Part shown: positions 8,583 to 16,957 of the stretch, one piece after another
How the letters are laid out: every line of letters begins with the position of its first letter
Position numbering within the stretch: position 1 is the first letter of the stretch
NCBI GenBank assembly: GCA_963733395.1
Contig: CAVTCZ010000009.1
Span: 186,001 to 250,000, forward strand
Source: JADKAV01 sp963733395
GTDB lineage: Bacteria; Actinomycetota; Actinomycetes; S36-B12; UBA10799
DNA: 64,000 nt
Direction of reading: 5' to 3'
Notes under the pieces: generated by a model
What the model was told of the DNA's origin: nothing
What the model saw: the letters and a program-made list of their open reading frames with translations, nothing else
Databases searched by the model: none
Position numbers and translations under genes: made by a program

Positions 8583-9071
8583 ATGGAGGGTTTCCCGCCG
8601 CAGGTCCGCAAGGTGGCGGCCACGCTTTCGGACCTCGGTGTCCGGGACCGCATCCGGCAACTCCCCGATTCCGCAGCCACCGCGGCCTCGGCCGCCCAGG
8701 CCCTCGACGTGGACAAGGCCGCCATCGCCAACTCGTTGGTCTTCGAGGCCGATGGCAGGCCACTGCTGGTCATCATCTCCGGTGCGCACCGAGCCGACCT
8801 GCTGAAGTTGGCATCCCTCACGGACAGCAGGCGGGTGAACCGGGCGGACCCGTCGTTCGTCCGCCTGCACACCGGCCAGCCGATCGGTGGGGTGTCACCG
8901 CTGGGCCATCCACGCCCCATCGAGACCCTCGTGGACGTCACCCTCTCGCGGCAGCGGGGGGTGTGGGCCAGTGCCGGCCACCCGCAATATGTCTTCCGCA
9001 CCAGTTACGACGAACTGCTGCGGATCACGGCGGGCAACGCCGGCGAGGTGGGCGAGGCCCCGGCAGAATGA
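8583..9071 (+). CDS. YbaK/EbsC-type aminoacyl-tRNA deacylase
   Basis: A 162-residue protein of the YbaK/ProX editing-domain family, which hydrolyses mischarged aminoacyl-tRNAs in trans. Supporting stretches are AAIANSLVFEADGRPLLVIISG, which carries the conserved K-rich strand region just before it (DVDKAAIANSLV), and GQPIGGVSPLGH, the family's glycine-rich loop. The length is normal for a free-standing deacylase. Its stop overlaps the ATG of the crtA-like gene (ATGA), making it the first gene of a crtA-cruF-cruG transcript. That link is probably positional rather than functional. Confidence 0.8.
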   Translation: MEGFPPQVRKVAATLSDLGVRDRIRQLPDSAATAASAAQALDVDKAAIANSLVFEADGRPLLVIISGAHRADLLKLASLTDSRRVNRADPSFVRLHTGQPIGGVSPLGHPRPIETLVDVTLSRQRGVWASAGHPQYVFRTSYDELLRITAGNAGEVGEAPAE

Positions 9072-9730
9072 CGGTCCTGCTCGATCTCTGGACCGTGCCC
9101 CGCCGGGCCGTACCCCGGGCTTTCTGGCGGATGGCACGCGATCCGTCGCTGCTCTCGGACATCCCGAACCTCAGCTTCCACAAGTCCCTGGGTACCGGCG
9201 CGGGCCGCCGGTTCACCGCCCGGGATGCCGACCTGCGGCAGTGGGCGTTGCTCACGTGCTGGTCCGGGCCGGAAGCCGCTCTGGAACCCGCGGTTCGGCG
9301 ATGGGACCGCATAGCCATGACCCACACTCGCTTTCGGCTGGCCGCCATCGCCAGCCACGGCCAGTGGTCGGGCCGGGAGCCGTTCCCGGCCGAGCCGGGG
9401 ATGGCTGCCCACGACGGTCCGGTTGCCGCCATCACCCGGGCCCGCGTCCGGGTCGGACAGTGGCGGCAGTTCCAGCGGGCGGTCCCGCCGGTTGCCGAGC
9501 TCCTGCACACCCAGCCCGGACTGCTCTACCGCATCGGTATCGGCGAGGCCCCGATCGGATTGCAGGGAACGTTCAGCGTGTGGCGGGATGCTGCCGCGCT
9601 GCGGGACTTCGCCTACGCACAACCCGCCCACCGCGCGGTGATCGAACAGACGCGGGCGACCGGCTGGTACGCAGAGGAACTCTTCGCCCGCTTCGCCGTG
9701 CTGGAAGTCACCGGGGATGCCGCGTGGTGA
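9068..9730 (+). CDS. crtA: Spheroidene monooxygenase-like carotenoid oxygenase (CrtA-like)
   Basis: A 220-residue protein resembling CrtA, the monooxygenase that oxidises C-2 of acyclic carotenoid end groups. It begins MTVLLDLWTVPRRAVPRAF and contains FHKSLGTGAGRRFTARDAD and RWALLTCW-like segments typical of that family. A gap-free chain of overlaps (ATGA at each end) ties it to the upstream deacylase and to cruF, and cruG follows. In this context oxidation at C-2 of the psi end could supply the oxygen that CruG glycosylates. The assignment rests on remembered family similarity and strong carotenoid context; the product is inferred. Confidence 0.7.
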   Translation: MTVLLDLWTVPRRAVPRAFWRMARDPSLLSDIPNLSFHKSLGTGAGRRFTARDADLRQWALLTCWSGPEAALEPAVRRWDRIAMTHTRFRLAAIASHGQWSGREPFPAEPGMAAHDGPVAAITRARVRVGQWRQFQRAVPPVAELLHTQPGLLYRIGIGEAPIGLQGTFSVWRDAAALRDFAYAQPAHRAVIEQTRATGWYAEELFARFAVLEVTGDAAW

Positions 9731-10473
9731 CGGCGACGACCCAGCGGCTGGGCGCCGTGCCGGTCGTCCTGACCGGCGCGAGCATCCTCGCCCAGATCGG
9801 CTGGATCCTGGTCCCCGCGGAGCAGCGGCAGGGGATCACGACCCTGGTCGTCGTGCTGTTCACCGCTGCCAGCCTCAGCCACGCCTTCGTGGAGTTCGGC
9901 GGCCGGTGGACTGCCGCCTTCGCCGGGATCGCGGCAGGGTTCGGGCTGGCGATCGAACTCCTCGGGCACACCACGGACATCCCGTTCGGCGCCTACTACT
10001 ACACCGACCAGTTGCAGCCCCAGGTGCTGGGCGTACCGGTCATCGTCCCGCTCGCGTGGCTGATGATGTCGTACCCGGCACTGCTTCTGGCCCGCTGCGT
10101 GACGACCCGCTGGGTGGTCCCGCTGGCGGCGGTGGGCTTGACCGCGTGGGACTTCTTCCTCGACCCGCAGATGGTCGGTGAGGGCTACTGGGTCTGGGAA
10201 TCGCCGACCCCGGCGCTGCCCGGCATCCCGGGTATCCCGCTGCAGAACTACGCCGGCTGGCTGCTCGGCACGCTGCTGCTCATGTGGCTGCTGAACCGGT
10301 TGCCCCATCGCGAGGTCGATCTGCGGGTGCCGCTGGTGCTGTACGTATGGATGTGGATCGGTGGCATCGTCGCCAACGCCGTGTTCCTCGGGCGTCCGGG
10401 GGTGGCACTCGTCGGCGGTGCCGGGATGGCGGTCCTGGGCGTGCCGGCGCTGCTGGCGTGGCGGCGAAGATGA
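9727..10473 (+). CDS. cruF: Carotenoid 1',2'-hydratase (CruF)
   Basis: A 248-residue polytopic membrane protein with about seven hydrophobic segments, matching the CruF/DUF422 family. In Deinococcus, cyanobacteria and haloarchaea this family hydrates the C-1,2 double bond of the psi end of gamma-carotene- or lycopene-type carotenoids. Family-like stretches include FAGIAAGFGLAIELLGHTT, IPFGAYYYTDQL and WDFFLDPQM. The GTG at 9727 overlaps the crtA-like stop (GTGA); the GTG one codon earlier is an alternative. The 3' end overlaps cruG by 4 bp. It acts in the membrane on the acyclic end of the carotenoid, before glycosylation. Confidence 0.8.
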   Translation: MTATTQRLGAVPVVLTGASILAQIGWILVPAEQRQGITTLVVVLFTAASLSHAFVEFGGRWTAAFAGIAAGFGLAIELLGHTTDIPFGAYYYTDQLQPQVLGVPVIVPLAWLMMSYPALLLARCVTTRWVVPLAAVGLTAWDFFLDPQMVGEGYWVWESPTPALPGIPGIPLQNYAGWLLGTLLLMWLLNRLPHREVDLRVPLVLYVWMWIGGIVANAVFLGRPGVALVGGAGMAVLGVPALLAWRRR

Positions 10474-11546
10474 GGGTCATGCGAAACGTGGTGCGCGCCG
10501 CCGCGGCCGGTGCTGCCGCAGCCACCGCATTGAGCCTGCTGAATCTGCGCCACCTGCGCACCCCCACGGGCGCTACGAGCGACGCGCGCATCAGCGTGCT
10601 GGTTCCGGCCCGCGACGAGGCGCAACGGATCGGCCCCACGCTGCGCAGCCTGCAGCGTTTGCGCGGCGTTGCACAGATCCTGGTGCTGGACGACAACTCC
10701 AGCGATGGCACCGCCGACCTGGTGCGGGCGGCGGGTCTGGCCCTGATCGCAGGCACGCAGGAGCCGCCCCCCGGCTGGTTGGGCAAACCCTGGGCCTGCC
10801 AACGTCTCGCCGAAGCTGCCACCGGCGACGTACTGGCGTTCATCGACGCCGACGTCGAACTCGCTGCCGACGCCGCGGTCCAAGCGGCCGGACTACTCGC
10901 GGACGTGGACCTCGTGTGTCCCTACCCCCGGCAGGTCACGCACGGCTGGTTGCAGCGCCTCGTCCAGCCGCTGTTGCAGTGGTCCTGGCTGACGTTCCTG
11001 CCACTGCGACTGTCCGAGACCGCACAGCATCCGCTGCTCTCCGCCGGAAACGGCCAGTTCCTGGTCACGCGCCGGGACGCCTACTTCGACGCCGGTGGCC
11101 ACGCAGCGGTCCGGGACCAGGTGCTCGAGGACCTGGCACTCGTGCGCAGATTCAAGGCTGCCGGACATCGGGTGGCGATGGCCGACGGCACCCAGATGGC
11201 CACCTGCCACATGTACTCCTCGGACGCGGATCTGGCCGCGGGCTACACCAAGTCGCTGCACGCCGCGTTCGGCCCGCCGGTCGTTCTCCTGTTGGGATTC
11301 CTCTACGTCGTGCCGCCGGTGGCTGCCCTGCTGGCGCGAGACCGGCGCACCCGCCTGGCCGGTCTCGCCGGGTACACCGTCGCAGTGGCCGGCCGGGTCG
11401 TGGTGGCCCGGCGCACCGGCCAACCGGTTCCCGACGCGGCCGCCCATCCGGCGTCGATCGTGGCGCTGGCCGGGTTGTACGCGCGCTCAGTCCTGGCGAA
11501 CCGCCGCGGCACCATCACCTGGCGGGGTCGGGCGCTACCGAGATAG
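10470..11546 (+). CDS. cruG: Family 2 glycosyltransferase, carotenoid type (CruG-like)
   Basis: A 358-residue membrane-associated GT2 enzyme. It has an N-terminal hydrophobic helix, a nucleotide-sugar domain with ISVLVPARDEAQRI, the VLDDNSSDGT motif and the metal-binding FIDADVEL, then an EDLAL acceptor-base region and C-terminal hydrophobic helices. Next to cruF this matches CruG, the 2'-O-glycosyltransferase of myxol-type carotenoids in cyanobacteria. The ATG at 10470 overlaps the cruF stop (ATGA). The sugar donated cannot be read from the sequence. It is followed by a repeat element, not another gene of the operon. Confidence 0.75.
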   Translation: MRVMRNVVRAAAAGAAAATALSLLNLRHLRTPTGATSDARISVLVPARDEAQRIGPTLRSLQRLRGVAQILVLDDNSSDGTADLVRAAGLALIAGTQEPPPGWLGKPWACQRLAEAATGDVLAFIDADVELAADAAVQAAGLLADVDLVCPYPRQVTHGWLQRLVQPLLQWSWLTFLPLRLSETAQHPLLSAGNGQFLVTRRDAYFDAGGHAAVRDQVLEDLALVRRFKAAGHRVAMADGTQMATCHMYSSDADLAAGYTKSLHAAFGPPVVLLLGFLYVVPPVAALLARDRRTRLAGLAGYTVAVAGRVVVARRTGQPVPDAAAHPASIVALAGLYARSVLANRRGTITWRGRALPR

Positions 11547-11609
11547 CCCTGGCGTGCCCATGCGGCATTAGTGGGCGTGCGTCGCTGTTGCCGTGACGGG
11601 CTGCCGCCG

Positions 11610-11786
11610 CCGCGGGCGGTCTTTGTGACGACGTTGCGCGCCTGTCCGGCTGGTTCGTCACGAAGGTGCGCGGTCGAACCGCCCGGCAGCCCACAACGTC
11701 GTGACAAACCGCCCTGCGGACCCCACAACATCGTCACGAACGCCCGTGCCGGCCCGGGAAGTCCGCCCCGACCCCGGCCAGCGGGC
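11610..11786 (+). repeat. Nested palindromic repeat family A, copy 1
   Basis: An intergenic element of about 177 bp, near-identical (about a dozen differences by hand alignment) to 29951-30127 and present in reverse at 24724-24904. It contains four copies of a core resembling GCAACRTCGTSACAAACC: two on the minus strand, then two on the plus strand, so the outer and inner pairs can each fold back. There is no open frame or transposase. It fills most of the 281-bp gap between cruG and the converging VanX-like gene. Confidence 0.8.
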
Positions 11787-11827
11787 CAGGCCACACCGCC
11801 GACGAGATCGGCGCCACCAGACACGCC

Positions 11828-12547
11828 CTAGTGCCGCACCGCATGACCGAACAACACCGGCTGGCCGGTCACCGCCGACCAGTAACGGGTGCCGTACTCC
11901 CAGTGCCACCACTCCTGCGGGTGTTGCACGAAGCCCGCCGCGGCCATGACCGACGCGAGCAGCCGCCGCAGGTCGCGGGCAAGAGCGGGACCGTCGGGCT
12001 CGAGCGCCGCCGCGGCGGCTTCCGGCACGAAGGCGTCGAACCGGGTTCCCATTTCCAGGGGGTATCCGCACCACGTCAGCGTCAGATCGACGGTGCCACC
12101 CGTGGCGTGCGGCGGGCAGCGGCGCGGGTCCGCATCCGGGTAGGCCACGAAACCCGGCTCCAGGTCACCGTCGCGGTAGACCCGGTCGTGCAGGACCGCC
12201 TGCAACCGGGGGTCGCGCCATGCGTCCCATACGGCCAAGCCGAAGGGCGCCGGCAACCGGTCCAGCGCCGCGAGCAACTGTTCCAGGACCACCGGCCGCA
12301 GATAGGCACCGGGCACGGCGAAAGGCCACCCCTCGTGCCAGTAGGCGCCCAGGACACGGATCCGAGGATGCCCCACCGCCGCCAGGTCACTGAGCGGATC
12401 GACCGGCGCGTCGGGCAGGTCCGCGAGCTCAGGCAGGTCGACGATCGGCGGCAGGCCTTCGGCCCAATCCCCCCGAGTCAAGCCGATCCTGGCCGGATCA
12501 ACCCCGGCCCACGCATAGTCCGGAAGCTTCTCGGGAATGGCCTGCAC
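11828..12547 (-). CDS. M15D D-Ala-D-Ala dipeptidase (VanX/DdpX family)
   Basis: A 239-residue zinc peptidase of the VanX family, which cleaves D-alanyl-D-alanine. Zinc ligands and catalytic residues are recognisable: His147 and Asp154 in PHATGGTVDL (family pattern SxHxxGxAxD) and Glu212 with His215 in QEWWHWEY. No signal peptide is seen, so it is cytoplasmic. There is no vanH or vanA beside it, so a housekeeping role in D-Ala-D-Ala recycling is more likely than glycopeptide resistance. The start is uncertain; GTG at 12547 is preceded by a purine-rich GGATGGGGGA, and a TTG five codons upstream is possible. It is divergent from the CrtI-family gene with only 33 bp between starts. Confidence 0.8.
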   Translation of the reverse strand: MQAIPEKLPDYAWAGVDPARIGLTRGDWAEGLPPIVDLPELADLPDAPVDPLSDLAAVGHPRIRVLGAYWHEGWPFAVPGAYLRPVVLEQLLAALDRLPAPFGLAVWDAWRDPRLQAVLHDRVYRDGDLEPGFVAYPDADPRRCPPHATGGTVDLTLTWCGYPLEMGTRFDAFVPEAAAAALEPDGPALARDLRRLLASVMAAAGFVQHPQEWWHWEYGTRYWSAVTGQPVLFGHAVRH

Positions 12548-12568
12548 TCCCCCATCCAACCGCGCGGA

Positions 12569-12574
12569 TAGCCT
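12569..12574 (+). promoter_or_regulatory. Putative leaderless -10 element of the CrtI-family desaturase gene
   Basis: TAGCCT ends 6 nt before the GTG at 12581; no ribosome-binding site is visible. Confidence 0.5.
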
Positions 12575-12580
12575 GTTGGC

Positions 12581-14053
12581 GTGGCGAGGGTGGCGGTTGT
12601 GGGCGCTGGAATGGGCGGCCTGGCGGTGGCTGCGCGGTTGGCGGCCAAGGGCCACACCGTGACAGTCGTCGAGCAATGGTCCGGACCGGGGGGCAAGAAC
12701 GCAGGCCTGGAACGTGACGGCTTCCGCTTCGACCTGGGACCGAGCACGCTCACGCTGCCCGCGGTGTACCGGGACCTCTTCTTGAAGACCGGCCGCAGCC
12801 TCGAGGACACCGTCGATCTGCTGGAGGTGGATCCGGCCTTCGGCTACCACTTCGCCGACGGCACGTCGGTGACACTGCCCGGCGCCGGCATCGGGAAATG
12901 TGCGAACGCCCTGCAGGATGCCCTCGGTGGCGACACCGGCCATGAGTGGCGGGCCTTGCTGCGCCGAGCCGGGGAGATCTGGTCGCTGACCCGCAACGAT
13001 GTCCTGGGCCGCGCCCTCGACGGCTACCGGGACCTGCTGCCCCTGGCGAAGTCCCGCCGCAGCCTGCGCACGGTGGCTCCGTGGCAGACCATGCGCAGCC
13101 TCGGCAACGCCACCCTGCAGGACCCGCGCGCCCGGATGATCCTGGACCGCTACGCCACGTACACCGGCTCCGATCCCCGCCGCTGTCCGGCTGCTCTGGT
13201 GACCATCCCGTTCGTCGAGGAGACCTTCGGCGTGTGGCACATCGCGGGCGGGTTGCACACCCTGGCCGCCGCCCTGCACCAGCGCTGCACCGATCTCGGC
13301 GTCACCTTCCGTTTCGACACCCGCGTGGACCGGATCCTGACCGACGAGCGCGGGGTGATCGGGGTGGACGCTGGGGGCGAACACCTCCCGGCCGACGTCG
13401 TGGTCGCCGACGCCGACGCCCGGCTCGTGTACGGGGAGTTGCTCGACGATGCGCGCACACGCGTCCCGCGACAGCGGCTCGGGCGCATGCAGCCGTCATT
13501 CTCCGGCTTCGTGCTGCTCCTGGCCGTCGACGGGAACACTGCGGGCATCCGCCACCACAACGTCTGGTTCCCGGCGGACTACGACGCGGAGTTCGACGGC
13601 CTGTTCGCCAAGCACCCAGCGCCCGTGGCCGATCCTGCGATCTACGCGTGTGTGCCGGACGACCCCGCCATGCGCCCCGACGGCTGCGAGTCCTGGTTCA
13701 TCCTGGTCAACGCGCCCACCCAACAGCCACCGGCGCTCGACTGGAACGCCGTCGGTCAGCAGTACGCCGATCACATCCTGGACGTGCTCGCCGCCCGCGG
13801 CGTGGACCTGCGCGAGCGCATCCGGTGGCGTGAGGTGCGCACGCCGGCCGATCTGGAGCGCACGACCGTGTCCCCGGGCGGGAGCATCTACGGCATGTCG
13901 AGCAACGGCCGGTTGTCCACCGCCCTACGCCCGTCGAACCGCAGCCCGGTGCCGGGGCTGTTCCTGGTCGGGGGCTCGGCCCATCCCGGTGGCGGGCTGC
14001 CGCTGGTGGGGATGGGTGCGGAGATCGTGGCCGAGGAGATCGGGCGGGCCTGA
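12581..14053 (+). CDS. CrtI-family carotenoid desaturase, likely 3,4-desaturase (CrtD-like)
   Basis: A 490-residue FAD-dependent amine-oxidase-fold enzyme. The dinucleotide motif VVGAGMGGLAVAARL starts at residue 6, followed by the VEQWSGPGGKN loop. The C-terminal FAD motif is LFLVGGSAHPGGGLPLVGMG. It is a CrtI paralogue, distinct from the crtI at 16957. With cruF, cruG and a crtA-like gene nearby, a CrtD role (3,4-desaturation of the hydrated psi end) is the best guess. Other CrtI-family activities such as CrtO-like ketolation cannot be excluded. It forms its own transcript with a leaderless-looking promoter. Confidence 0.75.
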   Translation: MARVAVVGAGMGGLAVAARLAAKGHTVTVVEQWSGPGGKNAGLERDGFRFDLGPSTLTLPAVYRDLFLKTGRSLEDTVDLLEVDPAFGYHFADGTSVTLPGAGIGKCANALQDALGGDTGHEWRALLRRAGEIWSLTRNDVLGRALDGYRDLLPLAKSRRSLRTVAPWQTMRSLGNATLQDPRARMILDRYATYTGSDPRRCPAALVTIPFVEETFGVWHIAGGLHTLAAALHQRCTDLGVTFRFDTRVDRILTDERGVIGVDAGGEHLPADVVVADADARLVYGELLDDARTRVPRQRLGRMQPSFSGFVLLLAVDGNTAGIRHHNVWFPADYDAEFDGLFAKHPAPVADPAIYACVPDDPAMRPDGCESWFILVNAPTQQPPALDWNAVGQQYADHILDVLAARGVDLRERIRWREVRTPADLERTTVSPGGSIYGMSSNGRLSTALRPSNRSPVPGLFLVGGSAHPGGGLPLVGMGAEIVAEEIGRA

Positions 14054-14054
14054 G

Positions 14055-14092
14055 GCGGTTGTCCCGTTGGGGAGCGGTTGTCCCGTTGGTGA
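14055..14092 (+). repeat. Two tandem 19-bp units
   Basis: GCGGTTGTCCCGTTGGGGA is followed immediately by a copy differing at one base, within the 110-bp gap after the CrtI-family gene. Confidence 0.8.
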
Positions 14093-14163
14093 GCAGGTCC
14101 GCTCGGGTCCAGACTCCCGCCGGCGCCAACTGGGTTCGCAGCACCCCGAACCTCGCCCCCGCT

Positions 14164-14805
14164 TCAGCCCGTGTCGAGCCGGCTCCGGATCGCCCACATC
14201 ACCTGCCCGAACCCGACGATGGCCACGGCCAGCGCCGCCCAGCCGCCGATCTGCGCCCAGATGGCGCCAGCCACTGCAGCAGCGATCAGGAACATGCCGG
14301 CGATGAGCACCCGGGTGGGCCGCTCCGAGAGGCTGATCACGCCGATCTCCGTGAAGCCGACGGCGGTGGCCCGGGCGCGGGTGTACTCCTGCAGGAAGGC
14401 GAGGAAGGCCGCCGCGACCGCCGGCCACGGGTTCGACGCCGCCAGCGCCAAGCCCACCAGCAACGCCGCGTCGCCCACCCGGTCGGCCACGCTGTCCAGC
14501 ACGTACCCGAAGTCCGAACTCCGGCCGGTCATGATGGCCACGGCGCCATCGAGGTTGTCGATGATCCCCGCCACCAGCGCGACCACCCCGGCCAGGAATA
14601 GCCGGTCGGCGATGACCCAGTAGGGAACGGTCAACGCAACCAGCATTCCCAGCACCGTCACCGCGTTCGGGGACATCCGCATCGCAGCCAGCGGCTTGGC
14701 CAGCCCGTACGTGATGGTCAACCACCCCTGTACCGGGATCGAGGTCCGCGGATCGAGACCTCCGTGCAGCACCGCCCAGCGCTCGAAGTAGTCGCCGCGC
14801 GTCAC
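14164..14805 (-). CDS. CDP-alcohol phosphatidyltransferase family membrane protein
   Basis: A 213-residue membrane protein with about six hydrophobic helices and the CDP-alcohol phosphotransferase motif. The metal-binding aspartates are in IIDNLDG (Asp83, Asp86), G100 and LDSVAD (Asp104, Asp108). The family pattern DGxxAR-x8-GxxxDxxxD is matched except that the Arg after the conserved Ala is Ile (DGAVAI). Enzymes of this family join a CDP-linked lipid to an alcohol such as inositol phosphate or glycerol phosphate; the substrate is undetermined here. The GTG start overlaps the metF stop by 4 bp, so the two genes form an operon. Confidence 0.75.
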   Translation of the reverse strand: MTRGDYFERWAVLHGGLDPRTSIPVQGWLTITYGLAKPLAAMRMSPNAVTVLGMLVALTVPYWVIADRLFLAGVVALVAGIIDNLDGAVAIMTGRSSDFGYVLDSVADRVGDAALLVGLALAASNPWPAVAAAFLAFLQEYTRARATAVGFTEIGVISLSERPTRVLIAGMFLIAAAVAGAIWAQIGGWAALAVAIVGFGQVMWAIRSRLDTG

Positions 14806-15689
14806 ACCGTCAAGCCTAGGTCGCGATAGACCCGCAACGTGGAGAACGAACGGTTAAGAGTGTAGAAATGTAAGCCCGGCGCGCCACCCTCCAACAGGTG
14901 CGCGCACAACCGCGACGCCTGCTCCACACCGAGTTCCACCACGGCCGCCGGATCGTCGGCCACCTGCTCGAACTGCTCGATCATGGCTGCCGGCAACGGC
15001 GTGCCGGACAGTTGCGCGAAGCGCTGGATCTGCCGGACATTTGTCACCGGCATGATGCCGGGGATGATCGGCATGGTCACGCCCGCCGCCTGTGCCGCCT
15101 CGACCAGGCGAAAGTACGAGTCCGCCGAGAAGAAGAACTGCGTCATCGCGAACTCGGCACCGCGCTCCTGCTTGGCCTTGAGTACCTGCACGTCGAAGTC
15201 CAGCGACGGCGAGCCCGGGTGCACGTCGGGGAATGCCGCAACACCGACGTGGAAGTCCCCGAGCTGCGAGATGAGTGCCACCAATTCGTCGGCGTGCTCC
15301 AGCCCGCCGGCGGTCGACGACCATTCCCCCTGCGGACCGCCCGGCGGGTCGCCCCTCAGCGCCAGGACGTGATGCACCCCGGCGTCGGCGTATGCGGCGA
15401 TGACCGCCCGCAACTCCGCGACCGTCGAACCGACACATGTGAGGTGACCCATCGGGGTCAGCGTGGTCTCATGGGCGATCTGTTGGGTGATCGCCACCGT
15501 CCGGTCGCGGGTCGTGCCGCCGGCCCCATACGTGACCGAGACCAGGGTCGGGTGCAACGGCTCGAGCCGACGGATGGCGTCCCACAGGTGCCGCGAACCC
15601 TCGTCGGTCTTCGGCGGGAAGAACTCGAAGGAGAAAGACATGCCGCCGGCATCGATGCGCTCGCGCACGGTCGAGCGGATGGCGGACAT
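14802..15689 (-). CDS. metF: 5,10-methylenetetrahydrofolate reductase
   Basis: A 295-residue FAD-dependent MTHFR that makes 5-methyl-THF for methionine synthesis. Family motifs are present: FSFEFFPPKTDEG near the N-terminus (catalytic Glu), LVSVTYGAGGTTRDRT, HLTCVGST, LALRGDPP and AEFAMTQFFF. The length is normal for bacterial MetF. A longer frame exists upstream to 15857, but the ATG at 15689 fits the family start and is preceded by TAGAAT with 7 nt spacing. It is co-transcribed with the CDP-alcohol phosphotransferase gene (GTGA overlap) and divergent from crtE, the order known around M. tuberculosis Rv2172c-Rv2173. Confidence 0.93.
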   Translation of the reverse strand: MSAIRSTVRERIDAGGMSFSFEFFPPKTDEGSRHLWDAIRRLEPLHPTLVSVTYGAGGTTRDRTVAITQQIAHETTLTPMGHLTCVGSTVAELRAVIAAYADAGVHHVLALRGDPPGGPQGEWSSTAGGLEHADELVALISQLGDFHVGVAAFPDVHPGSPSLDFDVQVLKAKQERGAEFAMTQFFFSADSYFRLVEAAQAAGVTMPIIPGIMPVTNVRQIQRFAQLSGTPLPAAMIEQFEQVADDPAAVVELGVEQASRLCAHLLEGGAPGLHFYTLNRSFSTLRVYRDLGLTV

Positions 15690-15696
15690 GCAGAGG

Positions 15697-15702
15697 ATTC
15701 TA
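15697..15702 (-). promoter_or_regulatory. Putative leaderless -10 element of metF
   Basis: TAGAAT on the minus strand ends 7 nt before the ATG at 15689. Confidence 0.5.
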
Positions 15703-15864
15703 GGCGGTGGGTCAGTCGAACCCGCGAGGCCATCGGCCTTGCCGCAGCGCGACGATGTCCGGCCGATCGGATGATCGCCCACGACCCGTGCCGGACGGGG
15801 CGGACCAACTGCACCCGGCACCAGGAACGGTGGATGCGCAGGTGCTCGCACTGCCACTTGGCCG

Positions 15865-15870
15865 TAGATT
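15865..15870 (+). promoter_or_regulatory. Putative leaderless -10 element of crtE
   Basis: TAGATT ends 7 nt before the ATG at 15878. The intervening GGGGAAC could also act as a weak ribosome site, so leaderless status is less certain here. Confidence 0.45.
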
Positions 15871-15877
15871 GGGGAAC

Positions 15878-16957
15878 ATGCCGGAAACCACCGCTGACAC
15901 CGACGCGCACCTGCGCGAACTGCGCACCGAGTTCGGTGACATCGTGTCGGGTTTCGTGCGCGAGCAGGTCGGTGTGCTCACCGCCATCAGCTCGGATCTG
16001 CTGCCGCTGCTGGACACGCTCGAGGACCTGCTGGACGGCGGCAAGCGACTGCGGCCCACCTTCGCCTACTGGGGCTGGCGCAGCGCCGGCGGCGCCGAGG
16101 ACGGCCCGATCCTGACCGCAGCGGCGGCACTGGAGTTCCTGCAGGCCTGCGCCCTCATCCACGACGACGTCATGGATGGCTCCGACACCCGCCGGGGCAA
16201 GCCCGCTGCCCACCGCCGACTGGCATCCATGCACCGCTCGCACGGGTACCTCGGGTCGTCGGAGGACTTCGGGGTGGGATCTGCCATCCTGCTCGGCGAC
16301 TTGTGCCTCAGCTGGTCCGACGAACTGCTCATGGCCAGCGGCCTGGACACCACAGCGCTCGCCGCGGCCAAACCGCTCTTCGATGAGATGCGCACGGAGC
16401 TGATGGCCGGCCAGTACCTCGACCTGCTGGAGCAGGTCCGGGGGGACTACAACCTCGACAGCGCGTTGCAGGTCGCCCGGTTCAAATCCGCCAAGTACAC
16501 CGTGGAACGGCCGCTGCACATCGGAGCCGCGGCGGCGGGCGCCGGTCCCGAACACCTGGAACGGCTCACGGAGTTCGGCATCCCGCTGGGGGTGGCGTTC
16601 CAGTTGCGCGACGACATGCTCGGGGTGTTCGGCGATCCGCAGGAGACCGGCAAACCAGCTGGCGACGACCTGCGGGAGGGCAAGCGCACCGCCTTGGTGG
16701 CCATCGCGTGGGCGAATGCCGACGCCGTGCAACAAGACCTCCTGCGGCGGCACCTGGGCGACCCGGCCATCACCGCGGCGATGGTCGACGAGCTGCGATC
16801 GGTCATCACCGACACCGGCGCCCGGGCGGCGGTGGAGGCCATGATCGACGAGCGCTTCGAGCAGTGTTCGACGGTCGTTCGGGACATGGACATCGACGGC
16901 CCAACCCGGGCGGCGTTCGAGCGACTGCTCGTGCTGGCCACCCGCCGGAGCGCCTGA
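15878..16957 (+). CDS. crtE: Geranylgeranyl diphosphate synthase (CrtE/IdsA-type)
   Basis: A 359-residue trans-isoprenyl diphosphate synthase. The first aspartate-rich motif is IHDDVMDGSDTRRG (Asp96-Asp100) and the second is FQLRDDMLGVFGD; GGKRLRP near residue 55 binds diphosphate. It supplies the C20 precursor condensed by CrtB. Its stop overlaps the crtI ATG by one base (TGATG), so crtE-crtI are an operon with tight coupling. By synteny it corresponds to idsA2 beside metF in mycobacteria. Chain length (C20 rather than C15 or longer) is inferred from the carotenoid context. Confidence 0.9.
   Translation: MPETTADTDAHLRELRTEFGDIVSGFVREQVGVLTAISSDLLPLLDTLEDLLDGGKRLRPTFAYWGWRSAGGAEDGPILTAAAALEFLQACALIHDDVMDGSDTRRGKPAAHRRLASMHRSHGYLGSSEDFGVGSAILLGDLCLSWSDELLMASGLDTTALAAAKPLFDEMRTELMAGQYLDLLEQVRGDYNLDSALQVARFKSAKYTVERPLHIGAAAAGAGPEHLERLTEFGIPLGVAFQLRDDMLGVFGDPQETGKPAGDDLREGKRTALVAIAWANADAVQQDLLRRHLGDPAITAAMVDELRSVITDTGARAAVEAMIDERFEQCSTVVRDMDIDGPTRAAFERLLVLATRRSA

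Noticed and set aside
11828..12547. Glycopeptide resistance locus based on the VanX-like gene
   Set aside because: No vanH, vanA or vanRS genes nearby; such peptidases also occur as housekeeping enzymes.
15690..15877. An S-adenosylmethionine or other riboswitch upstream of metF
   Set aside because: The metF start is 7 nt from a -10-like hexamer, leaving no leader; no conserved riboswitch core is seen.
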